In this document: positions 57,532-64,000 of the stretch, piece after piece
Layout: every line of letters begins with the position of its first letter
Numbering within the stretch: position 1 is the first letter of the stretch
Assembly: GCF_010731775.1 (NCBI RefSeq)
Contig: NZ_AP022590.1
Location: forward strand, 2,852,001 to 2,916,000
DNA: 64,000 nt
From: Mycobacterium mantenii
GTDB lineage: Bacteria > Actinomycetota > Actinomycetes > Mycobacteriales > Mycobacteriaceae
Direction: 5' to 3'
Program-made: the position numbers and the translations under genes
Notes under the pieces: model-generated
Seen by the model: only the letters and a program-made list of their open reading frames with translations
Told to the model about the DNA's origin: nothing
Databases searched by the model: none

Positions 57532-58929
57532 GTGAGTGTAGATCGGGAGGCCCTGTCGGCGGCGTTCGACGCTATCGACGCCGCCCTCGATGACCTCATC
57601 GGGTACGACTGCGATGCGTTGGCCACCCGCGAGCAGTTGGCGATGCTGGAGCGCTGCGAGAAGGTGCGTCGCCGGTTGCCGGCCATCGAACACCCGCTGA
57701 TCAATTCCCTTGCCCGCCAGGCCCCGTCGGAGGAACTCGGCGGCACGCTGGCTCATGCGCTCACCGAATCGACGCTGATCAGCCGCGGCGAAGCCTCCCG
57801 GCGCATCAAGGAAGCGCGGGATCTGGGCCCGCGGCACGGCCTGACCGGTGAACCCGTCGCACCGCTGCTGGCCGCCACCGCGGCCGCCCAACGCGACGGC
57901 ACACTAGGGGCCGGCCAAGTCGCGGTGATCCGCACGTTCTACCACCAACTGCCCGGCTGGATAGATGCGGCCACCCGCGAGCAGGCCGAGGCCAAGCTCG
58001 CCTGGGAAGGAACCCGGTATCGGCCCGAGCAACTCGCCAAGCTGGCCGACATCCTGGCCGATTGTCTCAACCCCGACGGCACCTTCACCGACGAGGACCG
58101 GGCCCGGCAGCGCGGCCTGACGCTGGGCAACCAGCAACCCGACGGCATGTCGGCGCTGCGCGGCTGGCTCACCCCCGAGGCGCGCGCCACCCTCGAGGCG
58201 GTGCTGGCCAAACTCGCCGCACCCGGCATGTGCAACCCCGATGACGAAACCCCCTGCGTGGATGGGGCTCCCAGTGAGCAGGCCATTGAACGGGATGGCC
58301 GCAGCGCCGCCCAGCGCCAGCACGACGCGCTCAACGCGGGCTTGCGCGCGTTGTTGGCTTCCGGAAAGTTGGGACAGCACAATGGCTTACCGGCCTCGAT
58401 CGTCGTCACGACGACGCTGCAGGAGCTGGAAGCCGCTGCAGGTCGGGGCCTGACCGGTGACGGCACCATCCTGCCGATGAGCGACGTGATCCGGCTCGCC
58501 CGCCATGCGCATCACTACCTGGCGATCTTCGACAAAGGCAAGGCCCTGGCGCTGTATCACACCAAACGCCTGGCCTCACCGGCTCAGCGAATCGTCCTGT
58601 ACGCCAAGGACCGCGGCTGCTCGGCACCCGGATGCACCGTGCCCGGCTACTACTGCGAAGTCCACCACGTCACCGACTGGGCCACGTGCCACACCAGCAA
58701 CGTCGACGAACTCACCTTCGCCTGCGGCCCCCACCACCGCCTACTCAAACCCCGCGGCTGGACCACCCGCAAGAACACCAAAGGCGACACCGAATGGATC
58801 CCACCACCACACCTCGACCGAGGCCAGCCCCGCACCAACACCTTCCACCACCCCGAAAAGCTGCTCGGCGCCGGCGGCGGTGATGACCACGAGGGTGACG
58901 AGCACGAGGGTGGCGACCACGCGGCGTAG
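57532..58929 (+). CDS. DUF222/HNH protein of the 13E12 repeat family
   Basis: A 465-residue protein with DUF222 (about 1-330) and a C-terminal HNH nuclease motif: [22 protein letters not shown] and CGPHHRLL. The four Cys and conserved His positions fit a zinc-stabilised HNH fold. This is the mycobacterial 13E12 repeat family, present in many copies per genome. In M. tuberculosis, phage phiRv1 integrates in such repeats. The tail is His/Glu/Asp-rich. The GTG at 57532 is used. Its biological role is unsettled. Confidence 0.9.
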   Translation: MSVDREALSAAFDAIDAALDDLIGYDCDALATREQLAMLERCEKVRRRLPAIEHPLINSLARQAPSEELGGTLAHALTESTLISRGEASRRIKEARDLGPRHGLTGEPVAPLLAATAAAQRDGTLGAGQVAVIRTFYHQLPGWIDAATREQAEAKLAWEGTRYRPEQLAKLADILADCLNPDGTFTDEDRARQRGLTLGNQQPDGMSALRGWLTPEARATLEAVLAKLAAPGMCNPDDETPCVDGAPSEQAIERDGRSAAQRQHDALNAGLRALLASGKLGQHNGLPASIVVTTTLQELEAAAGRGLTGDGTILPMSDVIRLARHAHHYLAIFDKGKALALYHTKRLASPAQRIVLYAKDRGCSAPGCTVPGYYCEVHHVTDWATCHTSNVDELTFACGPHHRLLKPRGWTTRKNTKGDTEWIPPPHLDRGQPRTNTFHHPEKLLGAGGGDDHEGDEHEGGDHAA

Positions 58930-58964
58930 CAATTTTGCTGCCGCACTGATTAATCTGATTTCTC

Positions 58965-59468
58965 GTGACTGGCCAACGCACCCTGCTGTTGATGCGGCAC
59001 GCGAAGTCCGATTACCCGCCCGGTGTCGCCGACCATGATCGGCCGCTGGCGCCCCGGGGCATCAAACAGGCCGGGCTCGCCGGCGACTGGCTACGTGCGC
59101 ACGCGCCCGCCATCGACGGCGTGCTGTGCTCAACGGCGACGCGCACCCGGGAGACGCTGCTGAACACCCGCATCGACGCGCCGGTGCGATACAGCGAGCG
59201 CATCTATGCCACCACGCCCGGAGCGATGATCGACGAGATCAACACCGTCGACGACGGCGTCAGCACCCTGCTTGTCATCGGGCACGAGCCGACGATGTCG
59301 AGCCTTGCGCTGATGCTCGGCCGCGCCGGTGATACGAATATCACCGCAGCCGAACGCATTTCGAATAAGTTTCCGACGTCGGCGATCGCGGTGCTCACCG
59401 TGCCGTGCGCGTGGAAAGGGCTGGAACTCGGGGCGGCGACGCTGGTCGACTTCGAGGTGCCGCGCTAG
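58965..59468 (+). CDS. SixA-like histidine phosphatase
   Basis: A 167-residue branch-1 histidine phosphatase: phosphohistidine motif LLMRHAKSDYP (RHAK), CSTATRTRET and the second catalytic His in VIGHEPTM. It resembles SixA, which removes phosphate from His of phosphorelay proteins. The GTG at 58965 is the start. Its stop codon and that of lprC share the palindrome CTAG. Confidence 0.9.
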   Translation: MTGQRTLLLMRHAKSDYPPGVADHDRPLAPRGIKQAGLAGDWLRAHAPAIDGVLCSTATRTRETLLNTRIDAPVRYSERIYATTPGAMIDEINTVDDGVSTLLVIGHEPTMSSLALMLGRAGDTNITAAERISNKFPTSAIAVLTVPCAWKGLELGAATLVDFEVPR

Positions 59469-60037
59469 GAGTTCGTCGCCAGCGTCAGCTCCATCAGCTT
59501 GATGGCCTGTCCACACGCATCGATGCCGGGCGCCTGCGGGTTGATCCACCATCCGACCACCCCGGCGGCATCGCTGGCAACACCGCACGCACCGTTCGCG
59601 TCGTCGGGCCGCATCACGATCGAATCGATGCCTGCGATCGAACGCGTCTCGATCTTGTACTTCAGGAATTCCGCGACCTTGCGCTCGTTGCTGAGGCTGC
59701 CCTGCTCGAACCAGAACCGGGTGATGTCGATCAGACCGGCCGGGTTGGCCGCCTGCCAGCGGCAGATCGCACCGACGAACGTGCTCTGGATGTCGAGCGG
59801 GTCCGCGCCCACGGTCTTGGCGAGGATGTCGCTGGTCAACACCTCACATTCCTTGAGCAGGTTCGGATACTGCTGCTGGGAGTTGTTGTTGCGGGGCACG
59901 TTGCCACCCGCCTTCACCGCGTTGCCCCCAATCGAGCGGGAACAGCCCGTCAACACCACCAGCGCGGCAATCAATATGGTCGCCACGACGCGGGCAGTCC
60001 GTCTGCTCCGCGATCCGGTGCGCATAACGGCCATCAT
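59465..60037 (-). CDS. lprC: Lipoprotein LprC
   Basis: A 190-residue lipoprotein with lipobox LTGC after a 30-residue signal, then a DUF3558-type domain (YPNLLKECEVLTSDILAKTVGADPLDIQ; cysteines at ECE, AICRW, ACGVA and DACGQ). The ATG overlaps the lprB stop by 4 nt; a later ATG at 60025 is possible. The pair lprB-lprC is the same as Rv1274-Rv1275. Surface function unknown. Confidence 0.9.
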   Translation of the reverse strand: MMAVMRTGSRSRRTARVVATILIAALVVLTGCSRSIGGNAVKAGGNVPRNNNSQQQYPNLLKECEVLTSDILAKTVGADPLDIQSTFVGAICRWQAANPAGLIDITRFWFEQGSLSNERKVAEFLKYKIETRSIAGIDSIVMRPDDANGACGVASDAAGVVGWWINPQAPGIDACGQAIKLMELTLATNS

Positions 60038-60591
60038 TTCGAGTTCGCAATCGATTGGCGAGCCAGCTCTTTCGCTATGTCGCACGGTGGCGGGAAAGGC
60101 TTCTGACTGAAACTGATTGACCATTCAATAAAGTCGTCCTGGAACTGGATGCCCACCTCACACAGCGAATCACCCAGGTTGGGCTCGTTGCCGACGGCGA
60201 TGAAACCGCCGTGGCCATCGATGTTGATGTCATCGACGCTGGCACGGGAGAGCTCCTCGGTCTTGCGCTCGCGTCCGATGGGGCTACCGCGATACCACGA
60301 GAAGGAGAAGTGCGGCCCGAGGATGCCACCGCCCGCGAGCCACTGGCAGCCGACGGAGTTGCGGGCTGTGTTGATCAGCCCAGTGACTTTGGTGAGTTCG
60401 GCTACGGTCTGGTCGCTGATGCCGCCGCATTGCGGGAACATCGCGCCGTGGCTGCCCTGGCCGTTCTGCGGCGTCGACGACGCCGTCGCTCCCGGCTTGT
60501 TGCCGCCGGAATCGGAGCAGCCCGCTACCGCGAGGACCAGGATCGTCAATGCTGACGCCACGAGAGCCAGCGCCCTCGTGTTACGCCGCAC
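60034..60591 (-). CDS. lprB: Lipoprotein LprB
   Basis: A 185-residue lipoprotein: signal peptide with lipobox VAGC, then a DUF3558-like domain related to LprC (QTVAELTKVTGLINTARNSVGCQWLAGGG, with Cys pairs). The GTG at 60589-60591 gives the same length as the M. tuberculosis protein; the frame opens at 60630. It is divergent from the ABC exporter pair with about 180 bp between, which may hold promoters for both. Confidence 0.9.
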   Translation of the reverse strand: MRRNTRALALVASALTILVLAVAGCSDSGGNKPGATASSTPQNGQGSHGAMFPQCGGISDQTVAELTKVTGLINTARNSVGCQWLAGGGILGPHFSFSWYRGSPIGRERKTEELSRASVDDINIDGHGGFIAVGNEPNLGDSLCEVGIQFQDDFIEWSISFSQKPFPPPCDIAKELARQSIANSK

Positions 60592-60773
60592 CGCTACCCT
60601 GCTTCCGTTCCGCCCGCTGCTGGTCCACACGATGCACTGTAGCGGCAGCCCAGCGGGTCAACCACCGACGCGCCTGAGCAGGTAATTCGGCACCCCCAAC
60701 AACTGCCGTTCCGAGCTTGACCGTCCGGCGGTTGGCGGGGACGGTCGGGCGGACGGTATGCGACAGTTACCCA

Positions 60774-62540
60774 ATGCTCCTGGCACTGCTGCGCCAGTAC
60801 ATCCAGCCGTACCGGCGGCTGGTGGTGGTGCTGATGGTGCTGCAGCTGATCGGCAATCTCGCATCGCTGTACCTGCCGACGGTCAACGCCGCCATCATCG
60901 ACGAGGGCGTGGCCAAGGGCGACACCAGCACAATCGTTCGGCTCGGCATGGTGATGCTCGGGGTCACCGCCCTGCAGGTGTTGTGCTCGGTCGGGGCGAT
61001 CTATTTCGGTTCGCGCACCGGGATGGGCTTCGGCCGTGACCTGCGCGCCGCGCTGTTCGAACACGTCACCACCTTTTCCGAGCGTGAAACCGCCGGATTC
61101 GGAGCGCCGACGCTACTGACGCGCAGCACCAACGACGTCCGGCAGATCCAGTACCTGGTCCAGATATCCGCCACCGTGCTGGTGACGGCCCCGATCATGT
61201 GCCTCGGCGGGATCTTCATGGCCATCCGCCAGGACGCCGCGCTGACGTGGCTGCTGTTGGTCAGCGTGCCGATCATGGCGGTCGCCAACTACTGGGTGAT
61301 GTCGCACATGTTGCCCCTGTTCCGCCGGATGCAGGGACTCATCGACGGCATCAACCGGGTGATGCGTGATCAGCTGGCCGGCGTCCGGGTGGTCCGGGCG
61401 TTCGCACGCGAAGATTTCGAGCGCGACCGCTTCGCGCGCGCCAACACAGCGCTGTCGAATACCGCGCTGACCGCGGGCAACTGGCAAGCGTTGATGCTGC
61501 CGGTGACCACGCTGACCATCAACGTGTCCAGCGTCGCGCTGATCTGGTTCGGCGGCCTGCGCATCGACCGCGGCCAGATGCAGGTCGGCTCGTTGACCGC
61601 CTTCCTGGCCTACTTCACCCAGATCCTGATGGCGGTGTTGATGGCGACGATGACGCTGGTGGTGTTGCCCCGAGCCTCCGTGTGCGCCGAACGGATCGCC
61701 GAGGTGCTCGGCACCCGTCCCGCCGTGACCGATCCCCCGAATCCGCGATCCCCACGCGGCGCGATCACCGGGACAGTGCGTTTGGACGGCGCGACGTTCA
61801 CCTATCCGGGCGCCGATCGACCAGTGCTGCAGAACATTTCGCTGAGCGCGCCGCCCGGAACCACCACCGCCATCGTCGGCAGCACCGGGTCGGGGAAGTC
61901 GACGCTGGTCTCGCTGATCTGCCGGCTCTACGACGTGACCGGCGGCGCCGTCTCGGTCGACGGCATCGACGTCCGCGATTACCAGACCGAACGGTTGTGG
62001 TCTGCGATCGGGCTGGTCCCCCAGCGCGGCTATCTGTTTTCCGGGACCGTCGCCGACAACCTGCGCTACGGCGCCGCCCCACACCAAACGGTCACCGACG
62101 AACAGATGTGGGAAGCATTACGGGTGGCCGCCGCCGACGATTTCGTGCGAGCTCACGATGACGGGCTGCACATGCGGGTGGCCCAGGGCGGTATCAACTT
62201 CTCCGGCGGGCAGCGGCAACGACTCGCCATCGCCCGGGCGGTCATCCGCCACCCGGCCATCTATTTGTTCGATGACTCGTTCGCCGCGCTTGATGCGCAC
62301 ACCGACGCACGCGTGCGCGCCTCGCTCCGGGAGATCTCCGAGGACGCCACCGTCATCGTTGTCACACAACGTATCTCGATCGCGTCCAAAGCCGACCAGG
62401 TGATCGTGATCGACAACGGGAATCTGGTGGGCGCGGGCACCCACGAATCGCTGCTGGCCGATTGCACCATTTACGCCGAATTCGCCGACTCGCAGTCCGT
62501 CGACGCCGTGCGATCGAGCCAGGTCGGGGGCACGTCGTGA
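60774..62540 (+). CDS. ABC exporter subunit 1, Rv1273c-like
   Basis: A 588-residue half-transporter: six membrane spans (about 15-285), then the ATPase with Walker [10 protein letters not shown], signature [15 protein letters not shown] and Walker [12 protein letters not shown]. The Asp-Ser where the catalytic Asp-Glu is expected marks the degenerate site of a heterodimeric exporter. It overlaps its partner by 4 nt. Substrate unknown, with lipids or drugs both possible. The ATG at 60774 matches the usual start. Confidence 0.93.
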   Translation: MLLALLRQYIQPYRRLVVVLMVLQLIGNLASLYLPTVNAAIIDEGVAKGDTSTIVRLGMVMLGVTALQVLCSVGAIYFGSRTGMGFGRDLRAALFEHVTTFSERETAGFGAPTLLTRSTNDVRQIQYLVQISATVLVTAPIMCLGGIFMAIRQDAALTWLLLVSVPIMAVANYWVMSHMLPLFRRMQGLIDGINRVMRDQLAGVRVVRAFAREDFERDRFARANTALSNTALTAGNWQALMLPVTTLTINVSSVALIWFGGLRIDRGQMQVGSLTAFLAYFTQILMAVLMATMTLVVLPRASVCAERIAEVLGTRPAVTDPPNPRSPRGAITGTVRLDGATFTYPGADRPVLQNISLSAPPGTTTAIVGSTGSGKSTLVSLICRLYDVTGGAVSVDGIDVRDYQTERLWSAIGLVPQRGYLFSGTVADNLRYGAAPHQTVTDEQMWEALRVAAADDFVRAHDDGLHMRVAQGGINFSGGQRQRLAIARAVIRHPAIYLFDDSFAALDAHTDARVRASLREISEDATVIVVTQRISIASKADQVIVIDNGNLVGAGTHESLLADCTIYAEFADSQSVDAVRSSQVGGTS

Positions 62541-64000
62541 CCCCCGCACCCAGCAAGGCAGCCAACCGGCCGACCCCCGCAACCCGTTCTCGCGACTTCT
62601 GGGGTTCGGCCACCCGCCTGGTGAAACGTCTTGCGCCGCAACGACGGCCGTGCATCGCGGTGATCATGTTGGGTGTCTCCGGCACGGCGATCGGGGTGAT
62701 CGTACCGCGGATCCTGGGACATGCCACCGACTTGCTGTTCAACGGTGTGATCGGGCGCCAGCTCCCCGCCGGGCTCACCAAGGCGCAGGCCGTCGCCGCC
62801 GCGCGCAGCCGGGGTGCCAACACGTTCGCCGACCTGCTGTCCGGGATGAATGTGGTGCCGGGTCACGGCGTGGATTTCGGGGCGGTCGCAAAAACGCTGA
62901 CGCTGGCGCTGGCACTGTATCTCGTTTCTGCGCTGCTGATTTGGGCACAGGCGCGGCTGCTCAACGTCACCGTGCAGCGCACCATGGTGGCGCTGCGTTC
63001 CGATGTCGAGGACAAGATCCACCGGTTGCCGTTGTCCTACTTCGACGGCCGGCAGCGTGGTGAACTACTGAGCCGGGTCACCAACGACGTCGACAACATT
63101 CAATCCTCGCTGTCGATGACGATCAGCCAGCTGCTGACAGCGGTTCTGACCGTGGTGGCGGTGCTGGCGATGATGCTGTCGATCTCGCCGCTGCTGGTGG
63201 TGATCACCGTGCTGACGGTCCCGTTGTCGCTGTTGGCCACGCGGGCGATCGCACGACGTTCCCGGCGACTGTTCGTCGCCCAGTGGACCAGCATCGGACG
63301 CCTCAACGCGCACATCGAGGAGACCTACAGCGGTTTCACGGTGGTCAAGACGTTCGGCCACCAGGCCGCGTCGCGCGGGCGATTCCGCACCCTCAACGAC
63401 GAGGTCTACCAGGCCAGCTTCGGCGCTCAATTCTTCTCCGGGCTGGTGGCACCCGCGACCACCTTCATCGGCAACCTCGGCTACGTCGCCGTCGCCGTGG
63501 TGGGCGGCCTGCAGGTGGCCACCGGCCGCATCACCCTGGGCAACATCCAGGCGTTCATTCAGTATGTGCGGCAGTTCAATTCACCACTGAGCCAATTGGC
63601 GGGGATGTACAACACCGTGCAATCCGGACTGGCGAGCGCCGAGCGTGTCTTCACGCTGCTCGACGAACCCGAAGAATCGCCGGATCACGCGCCCGCCCAA
63701 CCCGGCCCCGCCGTCGCGACCCCGCAGCCAGGCGGGCGCGTCGAGTTCGCGCACGTGAGCTTCGCCTACCACCCGGGCACACCGGTGATCGAAGACCTGT
63801 CGATGGTGGCCGAACCGGGGAGCACGGTGGCGATTGTCGGGCCGACCGGGGCGGGCAAAACGACGCTGGTGAACCTGCTGATGCGGTTCTATGACGTCGA
63901 CGCGGGCCGGATCCTGCTCGACGGGATCGACATCACCACGATGGACCGGCAGTCGCTGCGGTCGCGGATCGGCATGGTGCTGCAGGACACCTGGCTCTTC
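62537..64000 (+). CDS. ABC exporter subunit 2, Rv1272c-like (3' end outside window)
   Basis: At least 488 residues visible: a 30-residue charged start (GTG), six spans with a long loop ([30 protein letters not shown]) after the first, then the ATPase with Walker [10 protein letters not shown]. The window ends in the Q-loop region LQDTWLF, so signature and Walker B are not seen. It pairs with the upstream half-transporter. The elongated first loop may shape substrate entry. Confidence 0.93.
   Translation, partial: MTPAPSKAANRPTPATRSRDFWGSATRLVKRLAPQRRPCIAVIMLGVSGTAIGVIVPRILGHATDLLFNGVIGRQLPAGLTKAQAVAAARSRGANTFADLLSGMNVVPGHGVDFGAVAKTLTLALALYLVSALLIWAQARLLNVTVQRTMVALRSDVEDKIHRLPLSYFDGRQRGELLSRVTNDVDNIQSSLSMTISQLLTAVLTVVAVLAMMLSISPLLVVITVLTVPLSLLATRAIARRSRRLFVAQWTSIGRLNAHIEETYSGFTVVKTFGHQAASRGRFRTLNDEVYQASFGAQFFSGLVAPATTFIGNLGYVAVAVVGGLQVATGRITLGNIQAFIQYVRQFNSPLSQLAGMYNTVQSGLASAERVFTLLDEPEESPDHAPAQPGPAVATPQPGGRVEFAHVSFAYHPGTPVIEDLSMVAEPGSTVAIVGPTGAGKTTLVNLLMRFYDVDAGRILLDGIDITTMDRQSLRSRIGMVLQDTWLF

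Overview
The window is a high-GC actinobacterial chromosome segment from a slow-growing Mycobacterium. The evidence is gene content and order: fused b-delta ATP synthase subunit, mycobacterial Rho, LprB/LprC, CysNC, WecA and a 13E12-type HNH gene. Most conserved blocks follow the M. tuberculosis H37Rv order from about Rv1307 back to Rv1272c, recalled from memory. The long LysA N-terminus resembles the M. avium complex, but the species call is tentative.

Layout. (1) 1-16265, all minus strand: an ATP synthase block (atpH partial, atpF, atpE, atpB, atpI), then wecA, a Sua5-type tRNA t6A gene, prmC, prfA, rpmE, rho, thrB, thrC, hom, lysA and argS. Most junctions are 4-nt ATGA/GTGA overlaps. (2) 16394-16466 tRNA-Arg(CCG). 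Its 3' end is repeated exactly at 27431-27454, bounding an integrated element of about 11.0 kb. The element has a tyrosine integrase and excisionase, an AAA ATPase with a candidate iteron cluster, a WhiB-like protein, a TerS-like protein and an HK97-type major capsid. It has no portal, large terminase, protease or tail genes, so it looks like a phage satellite. A two-gene cargo unit (soluble acidic protein plus a multi-pass membrane protein) lies next to attL on the opposite strand. An IS3-family element sits in the 3' end of the integrase gene. (3) 27514-42516, an accessory chromosomal stretch: F420-type nitroreductase, secreted proteins, Nudix and SnoaL-like genes, an operon for a secreted protein with a PD-(D/E)XK-like nuclease motif, two paralogous unknown proteins flanking a TVGYG potassium channel, an F420-type oxidoreductase and two VOC proteins. 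(4) 42535-46539 sulfate assimilation: an Rrf2 regulator, cysNC, cysD, and a beta-carbonic anhydrase. (5) 46751-52170 the oppBCDA peptide importer. (6) 52157-64000: an alpha/beta hydrolase, an SbcC/SbcD-like pair, a 13E12 HNH gene, a SixA-like phosphatase, lprC/lprB and a heterodimeric ABC exporter (second gene runs off the window).

The most interesting material is the capsid-bearing satellite with its cargo pair and regulatory repeats, and the secreted nuclease-fold operon at 32.5-36.9 kb. Statements about homologues come from memory of the families; no database search was run.
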